64,000 bases of DNA from Nocardia mexicana NBRC 108244 (GCF_001613165.1 NZ_BDBV01000021.1:62001-126000), one strand, 5' to 3'. Positions 55,175 through 63,326 are shown, counted from the first letter of the stretch. Notes: generated by a model not told the origin, from the letters alone. Translations and numbers: made by a program.

Positions 55175-55477
55175 ATGGAGATTGTGACAACGCTGGTGGT
55201 CATCGCCCTGTTCTGCGTGTGCGTCGTGGTCATGGTGCGGGCGGCCAACCAACCTACGCGTCGCCGGAATCGCTGGGGCTACGGCAATTCCGGTAGCACC
55301 GGGGTCGGCTACTACGGCGGCGATATGTCGGGTGGCTACAGCGGCGGCGGCGATTCCGGTGGTGGGTGCGATTCCGGTAGTGGCGGCGGCGATTCCGGCG
55401 GGGGCGGTGGCGGCGGCTGTGGTGGCGGCGGAGGAGGCGGTGGTTGCGGAGGTGGTGGCGGCGGTGGCGGCTGCTGA
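55175..55477 (+). CDS. Membrane-anchored Gly/Cys-rich protein
   Basis: A 100-residue protein with one N-terminal transmembrane helix (TTLVVIALFCVCVVVMV), a short basic segment (QPTRRRNRWGYG) and a long tail of Gly with Ser, Asp and regularly placed Cys (GGGC repeated at intervals of about nine). Such tails are known at the end of TIGR04222-type actinobacterial membrane proteins, but here the large N-terminal part is missing. It converges with a GRDP-like gene ending 8 bases away. Role unknown; a sticky, disulfide-forming surface protein is conceivable. Confidence 0.6.
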   Translation: MEIVTTLVVIALFCVCVVVMVRAANQPTRRRNRWGYGNSGSTGVGYYGGDMSGGYSGGGDSGGGCDSGSGGGDSGGGGGGGCGGGGGGGGCGGGGGGGGC

Positions 55478-55484
55478 TCGAGGG

Positions 55485-56003
55485 TCAGCGGGAAGTCGCT
55501 GTGCGCAAGGACGATTCGATGATATCGACGCGTTCGCGCGGGATTCCCCACGGCCGGTCGACACCCACCCTGGCGTCGAGGTCCCACAGCACGCACTCCT
55601 CGCCGGGCCGGGCGACCATCGACCAGGCGACCACGGTGCGGCCGAGCTGGGTGGCCATCGAATCACCGGAATCGCCGCCGGAGCCGTCGCCCTCCGGGAA
55701 GTGGTGCAGGAAGCGGCCGTAGGCGGCCCGGCAGAAGCGGGCATACCGGCTGGTGCACAGGATCAGCCCGTGCCAGGCCTCGTCGACCGCGTGCGACGGC
55801 ATCCCGATCACCTGGTCGTCGCGCATGGCCGCACCGCAGCACCGCAACCATTGGCGCAGCCCGGTCTCCACCAGCTCGCGCGGCTGCCACGGGCAGGTCT
55901 TGAACACCGCCTCCGGCAGTTGCAGATCATCGACTGCCTGGTGCATCCGAGCGGGACCGACGCGGCGAAACCGTTGTAACAGCACGGTTCCCAGTATGGC
56001 CAT
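55485..56003 (-). CDS. GRDP-like (glycine-rich-domain-containing protein-like) protein
   Basis: A 172-residue protein resembling the conserved segment of the GRDP-like family. The core AVDEAWHGLILCTSRYARFCRAAYGRFLHHFPEG matches the D-x-x-WH...Y...FC...G.F.HH pattern. I start at ATG 56003; the longer frame to 56180 is GC-rich and unsupported. The C-terminal part is charged and includes WDLDARVGVDRPWG. The biochemical role is unknown. It is convergent with the Gly/Cys-rich membrane protein, and the two families are often paired in actinobacteria, which I note as inference. Confidence 0.65.
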   Translation of the reverse strand: MAILGTVLLQRFRRVGPARMHQAVDDLQLPEAVFKTCPWQPRELVETGLRQWLRCCGAAMRDDQVIGMPSHAVDEAWHGLILCTSRYARFCRAAYGRFLHHFPEGDGSGGDSGDSMATQLGRTVVAWSMVARPGEECVLWDLDARVGVDRPWGIPRERVDIIESSLRTATSR

Positions 56004-56080
56004 CGGGCACGTCCGGGCAACCGGGATCGGCCCCGATCTTCCTGCTGGCGCCGGTATGCCGTTGCGGCGCATGCTGGGGT

Positions 56081-56242
56081 ATGGAGAGTGGATTCGGGCT
56101 GATCGGCGCCTCTCTGGTCGTATTCCTCGTCGCCGGTGCGCCGCTGCTGCTGATGGCCGGCATCCCGCGCCTGCTGGCATACCTGCGCGGGGAGCGCCCC
56201 GAGATGCCGTGGCGCCGCCGGAGGCCGAGGGCCGGAGACTGA
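56081..56242 (+). CDS. Small membrane protein, 53 residues
   Basis: ATG 56081 opens a 53-codon frame that ends at TGA 56240-56242, one base before the stop of the terC gene on the other strand. The product has one strongly hydrophobic helix (LIGASLVVFLVAGAPLLLMAGI) then a basic tail (PWRRRRPRAGD), a typical single-pass arrangement with positive-inside tail. No Shine-Dalgarno of note. It is too short for routine gene calling. Confidence 0.5.
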   Translation: MESGFGLIGASLVVFLVAGAPLLLMAGIPRLLAYLRGERPEMPWRRRRPRAGD

Positions 56243-56243
56243 G

Positions 56244-57266
56244 CTACGGCGTGGAAGCGGGTGTGGGGGAGGAGTCCTCGCCCGACCCCCGCGTCGCCCG
56301 CAGGCTGGTGAGCGTCACCACCGCGAGCACCACGACGATCACGCCCAGCGAGGCCAGGGTCGGGACCTCAGGAACCCAGTCCCAGCTCTCGTGCGCCCAG
56401 TGCAGCACCAGCTTGACGCCGATGAAGGCCAGGATGACCGCCAGGCCGTAGGACAGGTGCACCAGGCGTGACAGCGCCGCCTGCAGCACGAAGTACAGCG
56501 CGCGCAGGCCCAGCAGCGCGAAGGCGTTGGTGGCGAACACCAGGTAGGGGTCGCCGGTGACGCCGTACACCGCGGGTACGGAGTCGACCGCGAACACCAC
56601 ATCGGTGGCCATCACGGCCGTCACCACCAGCGCCAGCGGCGTCAGGGCGCGCTTCCCCGCCTCGCGCACCGTCATCTTGGTGCCGTGGTAGTCGTCGGTG
56701 ACCGGCATCAGCTTGCGGATCAGGCGCACCGACCGCATGCGCGAGATGTCGACCTCCTGGTCGTGCCCGCCGACCGCGTCCTTCAGCAGCTTCGCCGCCG
56801 TGACCAGCAGGATCGCGCCGAACAACAGGAACGCCCAGTCCAGCGAGGCCAGCGCGGCCGCGCCCAGGGCGATGAAGATGCCACGCAGCACCAGCGCGCC
56901 GACGATGCCGAACAGCAGTACCCGCTGCGCCAGCGCCGCCGGCACCGCGAAGGCCGCCAGGAGCAGCATGAATACGAAGAGGTTGTCGACCGACAGCGAC
57001 TTCTCCAGCAGATATCCCGTGAAGAATTCGGTGGCGGGCGTGCCGCCGTAGGCGGCCCAGACGCCGAGGCCGAAGAGGACCGGTAGCGCCAGGTAGAAGA
57101 TCGTCCACCCGACCGCCTCCCGCATCGACACCTCGTGTGGCTTGCGGGTGACGACGAAGTCGAGGGCCAGCAGCGCCAGCACCCCGGCGATGGTCGCGGC
57201 CCACAGCCACGGCGAGCCGATGGACTCGATGGCGGGGGCTGCGAGAATTGTCGGGTTGGGGCTCAC
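56244..57266 (-). CDS. TerC family membrane protein (probable Mn transporter)
   Basis: A 340-residue TerC-type integral membrane protein with about nine helices. It has the characteristic acidic motifs EKSLSVDNLFVFMLL and ATDVVFAVDSVPAVYG. TerC proteins export or handle manganese and help metallate exported enzymes. The start is GTG 57266 (with GAGGAG upstream), overlapping an ATG TGA. A yybP-ykoY Mn riboswitch lies directly upstream, which supports the manganese role. Next to a small membrane protein and divergent from the MDR oxidoreductase. Confidence 0.88.
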   Translation of the reverse strand: MSPNPTILAAPAIESIGSPWLWAATIAGVLALLALDFVVTRKPHEVSMREAVGWTIFYLALPVLFGLGVWAAYGGTPATEFFTGYLLEKSLSVDNLFVFMLLLAAFAVPAALAQRVLLFGIVGALVLRGIFIALGAAALASLDWAFLLFGAILLVTAAKLLKDAVGGHDQEVDISRMRSVRLIRKLMPVTDDYHGTKMTVREAGKRALTPLALVVTAVMATDVVFAVDSVPAVYGVTGDPYLVFATNAFALLGLRALYFVLQAALSRLVHLSYGLAVILAFIGVKLVLHWAHESWDWVPEVPTLASLGVIVVVLAVVTLTSLRATRGSGEDSSPTPASTP

Positions 57267-57292
57267 ATGGTCTCCTCGGGCATGGCGGAACA

Positions 57293-57391
57293 CCCGAGGT
57301 CTCCTTCACCCGACTCGGGTGGTCACCCGGGGATTCCGATGGCGGAATCCGTACTGACCGGCATGACGCTTGGGAAGTACTCCCCTCGACA
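57293..57391 (-). promoter_or_regulatory. yybP-ykoY manganese riboswitch
   Basis: On the minus strand, GUCGAGGGGAGUACUUCCC, then AAGCGUCAUGCCGGUCAGUACGG and, after a variable arm, GAAGGAGACCUCGGG match the conserved core (GGGGAGUA ... GAGACCU) of the yybP-ykoY family. Its P1 pairs CGAGG with CCUCG. It reads into terC, with the GTG 27 bases past the aptamer's 3' edge. Mn binding is expected to turn on the exporter gene. Confidence 0.85.
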
Positions 57392-57531
57392 ATCAGGGTA
57401 GCGAAGTTATTGCTCGATCACCAATCCGCAACCCTGTCGGCATGCCGCGGAGACCTCCGCTTGACCTAAACCATTCTTCAGGTATCAGGCTTGGGGCATC
57501 ACCCGATGAGAAGCGAAGGACGTGGTCGAGG

Positions 57532-58527
57532 ATGCGAGTGGTGGAAGCGAAGTCGTTCGGCGGGCCGGATGTGCTGGTGCCGGGCGAGGCGCCGGACCCG
57601 GTGGCCGGGACCGGCGAGGTCGTGATCGACGTCGCCGCGGCGGACGTGATGTTTCTCGACGCCCGGTTGCGCGCGGGATGGGGTACCGATTTCTTCCCGC
57701 TGCAGGTGCCGTACGTGCCGGGCGGCGCGGTCGCCGGTGTGGTGTCGGCGGTGGGAGACGGGGTCGATCCGGGTTGGATCGGCAAACGGGTGGCAAGTTC
57801 GACGGCGGCCAGTGCGATCGGCGGCGGACTGCCCATCGGCGGATATGCGGAGCGGGCCCTGGCGAAGGAGCAGACGCTGGCCGAACTGCCCGCCGGGCTG
57901 GATCCGGTGACCGCGGCCGCGCTGGTGCACGACGGCACGACGGCGATGGCCGTGGCGCAACTCGCGAACCTGCGGCCGGGGGAGCCGGTGCTGATCACCG
58001 CGGCCGGTGGTGGCGTGGGCACGCTGCTGGTCCAGTTGGCGCGGTCGGCCGGGGTGACGGTGATCGGTGCGGCGCACGGGGACACCAAACTCGCCCTGGC
58101 GCGCCGACTGGGTGCCGCCGAGGTCGTGGACTACGAGGAGCCCGGATGGGCCGACCAGGTGCTGGAACTGACCGGCGGGGCGGGGGTGGCCGTGGTGCTC
58201 GACGGTGCGGGCGGGGAGATCGGCCGGAATGCGCTCGGCTCCACGGCGTCCGGGGGACGGTTCCTCGGATACGGCAACGCCGCAGGCGGATTCGCGGAGC
58301 TGGACACCGAATACGCCGCCGGGCAGGGCATTACCGTGCTCGACCTGATGGCTATCACCGGGTCCGATACCGACTGGGATGCGCTCGGGGCGCGTGCACT
58401 GGTCGCGGCGGCCGAGGGGGACCTGGAAGTGATTGTCGGCCAGACCTTCCCGCTGGATCGGGCGGCCGAGGCCCATGCCGCCATCGAGGCGCGGCAGGCC
58501 GTGGGCCGCACGATCCTGACTGTGTGA
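57532..58527 (+). CDS. Zinc-binding-type (MDR) quinone oxidoreductase family protein
   Basis: A 331-residue medium-chain reductase. It shows PYVPGGAVAGVV, the nucleotide fold VLITAAGGGVGTLLVQLARSAG, and the QOR-type GGEIGRNALGSTASGGRFLGYG stretch. There are no structural-zinc cysteines, so it is of the quinone reductase class using NADPH. ATG 57532 gives MRVVEAKSFGGPDVLV; AAGGA is about 15 bases upstream. Divergent from terC. Substrate unknown. Confidence 0.86.
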   Translation: MRVVEAKSFGGPDVLVPGEAPDPVAGTGEVVIDVAAADVMFLDARLRAGWGTDFFPLQVPYVPGGAVAGVVSAVGDGVDPGWIGKRVASSTAASAIGGGLPIGGYAERALAKEQTLAELPAGLDPVTAAALVHDGTTAMAVAQLANLRPGEPVLITAAGGGVGTLLVQLARSAGVTVIGAAHGDTKLALARRLGAAEVVDYEEPGWADQVLELTGGAGVAVVLDGAGGEIGRNALGSTASGGRFLGYGNAAGGFAELDTEYAAGQGITVLDLMAITGSDTDWDALGARALVAAAEGDLEVIVGQTFPLDRAAEAHAAIEARQAVGRTILTV

Positions 58528-58573
58528 CGCCTGGGCCGGGTGCCGCCACGACGGGGCGCCCGGCCGGATCGGC

Positions 58574-59002
58574 CTACCGCGGGCTCAATACCACTACGGC
58601 GATCGGCCGCCGGGTCTTGTTCTGGTACTGGGTGTATCGGCCCGCATTGACCTTGTCGACCAGCGTCCATCGGCGCGCGTAGTCCGGGTCGTCCGGGTAG
58701 GTCGCCCGCGCGGTCACGGGGATCCGCTGTCGGCCCACCTGGATTTCGCAGTCGGGCTTCGCCTTCAGATTCGCCAGCCACCCGGGCGGCCGCGGCGAGC
58801 CGCCGTTGGACGCGGTCACCAGATAGTCCTTGCCGTCCTGCGCGTAGGTCAGCGCACTGGTGCGCGCCTGCCCCGTCTTGCGGCCCACCGTCCGCAGCAG
58901 CAGCGTCGGATTCCCGAACAGCAACCGGTGTCCGACCAGCCCGCCGGACTTCTCGTACAGCCACTGATGCCCGCGCAGCACGTTCGTGAACAGATCCGCC
59001 AT
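58574..59002 (-). CDS. Deazaflavin (F420)-dependent nitroreductase family protein (DDN-like)
   Basis: A 142-residue protein of the F420-dependent DDN group. It shows the characteristic LLLRTVGRKTGQARTSALTYAQDGKDYLVTASNGGSPRPPGWLANLKAKPDCEIQVG. This family uses F420H2 to reduce quinones, aflatoxin or nitro compounds. It converges with the MDR oxidoreductase and is divergent from the tRNA at 59118. It is the last host gene before the integrated element. Confidence 0.88.
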   Translation of the reverse strand: MADLFTNVLRGHQWLYEKSGGLVGHRLLFGNPTLLLRTVGRKTGQARTSALTYAQDGKDYLVTASNGGSPRPPGWLANLKAKPDCEIQVGRQRIPVTARATYPDDPDYARRWTLVDKVNAGRYTQYQNKTRRPIAVVVLSPR

Positions 59003-59117
59003 GCCGATCCTCCCGTCCGGTCGCCCCCGGGCCCAACCCTATCCGGCGATCCGACTAGGTGCAGACACGCCCGACCCGGTACCATGCATCACGCCCGCAC
59101 ACGTGCGCTGCGGTCGG

Positions 59118-59194
59118 GGGACGGTAGCTCAGTCGGTTAGAGCCGCGGACTCATAATCCGCTGGTCGTGGGTTCGAGCCCCACCCGTCCCACCA
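59118..59194 (+). tRNA. tRNA with CAU anticodon (Met or Ile2), CCA encoded
   Basis: The acceptor stem GGGACGG pairs exactly with CCGTCCC, followed by discriminator A and an encoded CCA. TAGCTCAGTCGGTTAGAGC forms the D arm, GGACTCATAATCC the anticodon arm (anticodon CAT), and GTGGGTTCGAGCCCCAC the T arm. Elongator Met and lysidine-modified Ile2 share this anticodon; I cannot decide between them. The tRNA is the insertion target of the element on its right, and the recombinase gene overlaps it on the other strand. Confidence 0.95.
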
Positions 59195-61022
59195 TCAAGC
59201 CCGTACTCAAACCCCCGACCGAAGGGACAAACAGGTCGGAGAGGCGCAGTTGGTCGGTATTGGCGTTGGTAGTTTCAGGTGAAGCCTCTCTATATGGGAG
59301 GCTTTCGGCGTTTCTGGGGCCGTGTGTGCCCCACTTCGCCACGGTGGCCTCCATGTCCCGCATGCCGGGCTTTGGCCCGCCTGTGGCCCCACGTGAGGCG
59401 TGTTCGGCCCGGCCGGTGGCCAGCATGATGCCGGACAGGGTGGGAGCATGCTGCTGGTGAGCCTGCTTGGCGGCATGTAGTTCGGCAAACAGGGGCTTCT
59501 TCTGGTCGTCAACCACTTCGAGGTGATCGAGGTAGAAGCGCTCGTAGAAGGCTTGGTTGAGCGTTCGCCGTACTGAATCCGGGGCATTGGCGTATGCGTC
59601 GGCGGGATCACGGAGGAGTTCCAAGGCATCGTGCAGGACGGCGGCGCCGACCTCAAGTTGCTCGGTGGTATTCACGAGGCCCGCTTGGGCTTTGGCGCGC
59701 TGAACCTGGATGTGGTTCAGCTTGGATCGGATCTTGCCCTGCGGGAGCGAGCCATCGGCGGCCAGGTCGATGAGGTTGCTCTCTTGTTCGTCGAGGCGCT
59801 TGAGCTTGTCCTTCAGGCTGGCGTGCAGGGCACGGACGCTGGTTTGTTCGTCATGGATGGCGGTGTCCAGCTGCGTACGGATGGTTTCGATGAAATCGGG
59901 TGGTAGCTGCAGCGTGTGGTAGTGGTCGGTAATGGCGTGTTCGACCAGGTCGGTGCGCAGATGGGGCAGATCGCAGAGGCCATCCTGACGTGCCCGGCAG
60001 ATGAAATAGTCGTACTTCTTGCCGGTGCGGCTGGTGACTCGGGTGAAGACGAACCGTGAGGTGCGGCCTGCCTGGCGGCACCGGGCGCAGAACAGCATGC
60101 CCTTGAGGTGGTAGCTGTGGATGCGTTCTCGATTGCCCTTGGCGCTCCTCAGATCCAGCAAGTCTTGGACCTTGTCGAACAGTTCTTGGCTGACGATGGG
60201 TTCGTGCCGACCTGGGTAGAGGTTGCCTTTGTACAGGAGCCATCCGGCGTAGTACGGGTGGCGCAGTATCCGTTGCCAGGTTTTATGGGGTATTGGCTTC
60301 TCGACGGGGTGTTGGGCGCTGGCGCGGGTGGTGAGGCCCCGGTCGGCCATGACGGCTTCAAGGCGCTCGGTGGTGTAGTCGCCAGTGGCGTACAGTTCGA
60401 ACGCTTCCCTGATCAGGGGAGCACGTTTTGCATCGAGTTCGACGGTTTTGACCATGCGGCCCTCGAAGAGGGTGCGGGTGTTCAGATAGCCAATACGGGC
60501 CTGGCCGATGGTGCCACCGTTGATTGCCTTGTTCTGCAACTTTATACGTACGTCTTCACCCGACAGCTTGTTCTGCATGTCGTTGAAGATGTCGGTAACG
60601 GCTTCCATCATCTCGGCGTAGATGCCGTCGCCGAAGTCTTCGCGGGAAGAGACGAGTTTTACCCCCAGCTTGTCGAGGAGGCGTTTGGTGAGGGCAGCAT
60701 CGACGTAGTTGCGGAAGGCGCGCGAGCGGGCGTAGACGATGACGTACTTGACCTCCCGGTGCTCTTTCAGGTACTCGATCAACTCTTGGAACTCACGGCG
60801 CTTTTCGATGGATTTGGCCGAGATGCCCGGGTCGAGGAACTCCTTGGCAATGCGGGCGCCGAGGTTACCTGCCTTGCGGTCGACGTGAATCCGTTGCGTG
60901 GCAATGGAATTGCCGTCCGGATCGATATCGCGAGCAGTGTCCATCTGCTTCTTACTCGATACTCGTAGGTAGGACACGGCTAGGTCGAGCCCGGTGACAT
61001 CGACTCTGGTATCGACAGTCAT
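59151..61022 (-). CDS. Large serine recombinase (integrase) of the element
   Basis: A 623-residue serine recombinase. The resolvase domain carries SYLRVSSKKQ with catalytic Ser22. The recombinase domain follows (about 200-320, with KTWQRILRHPYYAGWLLYKG). A zinc ribbon lies at about 315-365 (GMLFCARCR...YFICRA...GLC), then a coiled coil. Its last 13 residues (VGRVGLEPTTSGL) are encoded by the reverse complement of the host tRNA, so the integration junction defines the C terminus. The ATG overlaps the upstream small recombinase stop (ATGA). Integration and excision are its probable roles. Confidence 0.9.
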   Translation of the reverse strand: MTVDTRVDVTGLDLAVSYLRVSSKKQMDTARDIDPDGNSIATQRIHVDRKAGNLGARIAKEFLDPGISAKSIEKRREFQELIEYLKEHREVKYVIVYARSRAFRNYVDAALTKRLLDKLGVKLVSSREDFGDGIYAEMMEAVTDIFNDMQNKLSGEDVRIKLQNKAINGGTIGQARIGYLNTRTLFEGRMVKTVELDAKRAPLIREAFELYATGDYTTERLEAVMADRGLTTRASAQHPVEKPIPHKTWQRILRHPYYAGWLLYKGNLYPGRHEPIVSQELFDKVQDLLDLRSAKGNRERIHSYHLKGMLFCARCRQAGRTSRFVFTRVTSRTGKKYDYFICRARQDGLCDLPHLRTDLVEHAITDHYHTLQLPPDFIETIRTQLDTAIHDEQTSVRALHASLKDKLKRLDEQESNLIDLAADGSLPQGKIRSKLNHIQVQRAKAQAGLVNTTEQLEVGAAVLHDALELLRDPADAYANAPDSVRRTLNQAFYERFYLDHLEVVDDQKKPLFAELHAAKQAHQQHAPTLSGIMLATGRAEHASRGATGGPKPGMRDMEATVAKWGTHGPRNAESLPYREASPETTNANTDQLRLSDLFVPSVGGLSTGLMVGRVGLEPTTSGL

Positions 61023-61540
61023 CTATCTGTCTCCCCAGTACCCGCCGCAGCCGCGGCGGAGGCCATGCGCCGGGCACTGTGATGGCGTCGCCCGCGCCCA
61101 GCGCGACGATCGTCCGTTGTCGCACTCTCCTCAAAGGCGGCGGCTAAGCAGACAACCGCATCGCTGCCTGGCTCGGAGTACTCACCACTGGGCAGCATGA
61201 TTCGGACGCTCAGGTTACGGAATCGCTGCTGCAGGTCGCGGAAGTGGTCGATGGTACGAGCGAAGCGGTGCAGGCCCGGCAAAATCGCGAAGCCGACAGT
61301 CGGATGCGCCGCAAGGTAATTCAGCATGCGCTGGAGGGCGGGCCGCTGATGCGGGCTGGTGGCGGGTGCGCCGAACTCGATGAATTCCCGCACAATAGAC
61401 AGCCCATGTTCGGCAGCTATCCCCTGGCCAGCCTGACGCTGCTCGGCGATGGCTGCTGATGGCGGTTCCACCCCCCGCGCGGTGGAGATGAACAGGACGG
61501 CTTGGTCACTGCTCGCTGGTAGGTGATGAGTTTCGTTCAT
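61019..61540 (-). CDS. Small resolvase-domain protein, possible accessory recombinase
   Basis: A 173-residue protein that matches only the resolvase catalytic domain (AVLFISTARGVEPPSAAIAEQRQAG; FVEF-like REFIEFGAPATSPHQRPALQRML; FAILPGLHRFARTIDHF). The Arg normally in Y/F-x-R-x-S is missing in FISTAR, and no DNA-binding domain follows. The tail is Arg/Ala-rich. ATG 61540 has GGAG upstream; its stop overlaps the large recombinase start. It may be an accessory factor that directs excision, or a decaying copy. Confidence 0.7.
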   Translation of the reverse strand: MNETHHLPASSDQAVLFISTARGVEPPSAAIAEQRQAGQGIAAEHGLSIVREFIEFGAPATSPHQRPALQRMLNYLAAHPTVGFAILPGLHRFARTIDHFRDLQQRFRNLSVRIMLPSGEYSEPGSDAVVCLAAAFEESATTDDRRAGRGRRHHSARRMASAAAAAGTGETDR

Positions 61541-62181
61541 GCGAAGCTCCGTTCGGTAGAGAAGTAGCCGCAAGGCAGCGGGTTCTGGTGTGCGCGTTTC
61601 GGTTTCAGTCCGGTGGTCCACAGCCGCAGCCGGATGATGTCCTCGCTGACGTCGAACAGCCGGGCCAACCCGGTGACGGTGCGGATGCCTTGACTCCAAG
61701 CGTGTTTCAGGAGGTGGACGGGGACGAAGAAGCAAGCAGCGAAATGGATTCCAGCCCGGTCGGCCTGCTCCAGGATGTCGACGTAGCTGCTGGTGTAAAG
61801 GTGACGGAGGCGGCCGGTGTCGAGGATTGATTTGAACTCGATGGCCAAGGCGACGCGCTGCTCGGCTTGTGAGGCGGAGGCAGACAGCTGGATCAGCCAT
61901 TGGCGGCGGCGTTTGTCCCATACGTGGTACCCGGTGACCCGCTGGTTGGTGTATTCGACGCGAATTCGCGCCGTCTGCGACAGCGCCTTTTCGGATACCG
62001 GCAGGAGCGGCCCACCGAGTTGAGTGGCCCGTTTGACCATCAGGTCGGCTTGCCGTTCGGTGATCCTGATCGATTCCTCGCAGGTGACAGATCGTTTTGG
62101 AGCCAAGCCGCGGAGCGAGGTGATGACGCCTCGACGGTGGTTAGGGGGACCGGGCCTGGTGAGTTTATATAAAAGCTGCAT
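61537..62181 (-). CDS. ImmA/IrrE-like protein with degenerate metal site
   Basis: A 214-residue protein placed directly after an XRE repressor, as ImmA follows ImmR in ICEBs1. The region AEQRVALAIEFKSILDTGRL occupies the place of the helix that in ImmA carries HExxH, but the metal histidines are missing, so peptidase activity is unlikely. The C-terminal FFVPVHLLKHAWSQGIRTVTGLARLFDVSEDIIRLRLWTTGL is typical of the IrrE domain end. ATG 62181 has GGAGGG upstream; its stop overlaps the small recombinase gene (ATGA). May sense or bind instead of cleave. Confidence 0.62.
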   Translation of the reverse strand: MQLLYKLTRPGPPNHRRGVITSLRGLAPKRSVTCEESIRITERQADLMVKRATQLGGPLLPVSEKALSQTARIRVEYTNQRVTGYHVWDKRRRQWLIQLSASASQAEQRVALAIEFKSILDTGRLRHLYTSSYVDILEQADRAGIHFAACFFVPVHLLKHAWSQGIRTVTGLARLFDVSEDIIRLRLWTTGLKPKRAHQNPLPCGYFSTERSFA

Positions 62182-62209
62182 TGTTTCTTTTCCCTCCTGT
62201 TCGTTAGTG

Positions 62210-62656
62210 TTAGGTGCTCGATATGGTGTTCCTTTCTTCTCCACGAGATGATCGTTTGGGGGATGCGGGTCGTTTGTTTGGGCTTTTTGTAGGGTCGCTC
62301 GGTTCGGGGCGGCAAGTGATGCCGATTTGCGTCAGGAAGCCCTCAACCTCTTCGGCGGCACCTTCAGTCAGGTCGTACTTCGCCTTGAGATAGGTTTTCA
62401 GGTTGGGGAGTTCACCTCTTGGGACCACGCCTGCCTCGATCAAGAGGTCGAGCACTGGAATATCGAGTGCGGCGGCGATGGCTGCTAAGGTGCGCGGTGA
62501 CGGGTTGGTGTGTTCCCCATTCTCGATCCTCGTGATGGCCGACGCCGGTAATCCGGCGCGATTGGCAATGGCTTGCCCGCCAATGCCGCGCGTTTCTCGC
62601 CACTCTTTAAGGAATATGCCGAGCTTGCTGGGTTTAATGTCCGATCGTCTAGCCAT
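62210..62656 (-). CDS. XRE family repressor
   Basis: A 148-residue protein with an N-terminal HTH_XRE domain (about 10-70: FLKEWRETRGIGGQAIANRAGLPASAITRIENGEHTNPSPRTLAAIAAALDI). An acidic helical segment and a Ser/Pro/Lys-rich tail follow. ATG 62656 has GGGAGAAC upstream. It is the first gene of an operon with the ImmA-like protein and both recombinases. The 297-base upstream region holds palindromic operators, consistent with autorepression and control of the divergent or upstream genes. Confidence 0.82.
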   Translation of the reverse strand: MARRSDIKPSKLGIFLKEWRETRGIGGQAIANRAGLPASAITRIENGEHTNPSPRTLAAIAAALDIPVLDLLIEAGVVPRGELPNLKTYLKAKYDLTEGAAEEVEGFLTQIGITCRPEPSDPTKSPNKRPASPKRSSRGEERNTISST

Positions 62657-62685
62657 AGCGTAGTTCTCCCGTTTATTAACTTTTC

Positions 62686-62704
62686 GTTTACTACTTTAGT
62701 AAAC
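62686..62704. promoter_or_regulatory. XRE operator palindrome
   Basis: A perfect 19-bp dyad GTTTACTA-CTT-TAGTAAAC, 30 bases upstream of the XRE start, with a related half-site GTTTATTAAC at 62671-62680. Its place and AT-rich sequence, very unlike the host, make it the probable target of the XRE repressor. Confidence 0.65.
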
Positions 62705-62721
62705 CGACCATAACTCCTTTC

Positions 62722-62735
62722 TTGCGAATTCGCAA
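62722..62735. promoter_or_regulatory. Second operator-like palindrome
   Basis: A perfect 14-bp dyad TTGCGAATTCGCAA in the same AT-rich 297-base spacer (62657-62953). It differs in sequence from the 19-bp operator and might bind another element protein. No gene is seen in the rest of this spacer. Confidence 0.45.
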
Positions 62736-62953
62736 TTACTTTCTCCCTTTTTACAACACTTTCTTTTCTGGCTTTTAATTTCGGCGGTTATTTGTATCCC
62801 TGATCTCGGTGGGCTCGAAGTCCGGCAGGAGGGCCAGGCAAACGGTGGTGGCCGCTTACCACGGCCCTGCCTGCCGAAGCTCCGATATCCCACGGCGGCT
62901 GAACCCTCTCAGCGCAGCCCGTGCCTATTGAGGCGGCGAACTGCTATCGGGGA

Positions 62954-63316
62954 TCAGCCCTTGTCCGACGGATCGCTACTGCGCCGCGTTCGCTTCTGGG
63001 GAGAAGCCGGCGGTTCCGCGCTGCTGTCTGCTTCGGCACCCGGGGTAGGTGTCGCTGCGGGACGGTTGCGCAGCCGGTTGATGGCGTCACGTCGGATTGC
63101 CGCCTCGCGCTCGATCTCGGCTATGGCCTCTTCAGCGCGCTCCGCAAGGTCGGTTTCTTCCCTGGCGCGCTCAATGTGCTTGAGCACCGCTTGCAAATGT
63201 TCATCTGCCAGCGTGTTGCCACGGAGCTGAGCTATCAAGCTCAGTTCCGCATGGATGTCGGGGTCTACCCGAATAGCCATGGTCTTGCGGATGGAGTCGT
63301 TGTCCGGTTGGGACAT
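62954..63316 (-). CDS. Ribbon-helix-helix-like DNA-binding protein with coiled coil
   Basis: A 120-residue protein. The N-terminal KTMAIRVDPDIHAELSLIAQLRGNTLADEHLQAVLKHIE resembles the Arc/CopG ribbon-helix-helix fold. A charged coiled coil follows (AREETDLAERAEEAIAEIEREAAIRRDAINRL), then a Pro/Ala/Ser-rich tail. GAGGAGG lies 9-15 bases before ATG 63316. A complementary 12-base segment upstream can mask this ribosome site. Function in segregation or regulation of the element is inferred. Confidence 0.7.
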   Translation of the reverse strand: MSQPDNDSIRKTMAIRVDPDIHAELSLIAQLRGNTLADEHLQAVLKHIERAREETDLAERAEEAIAEIEREAAIRRDAINRLRNRPAATPTPGAEADSSAEPPASPQKRTRRSSDPSDKG

Positions 63317-63326
63317 GGCGGTCTAC

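Noticed and set aside
52067..55744. A 1225-residue minus-strand frame over the PDR/EphD genes
   Set aside because: Antisense shadow with low-complexity His/Gly/Arg content and no family motif.
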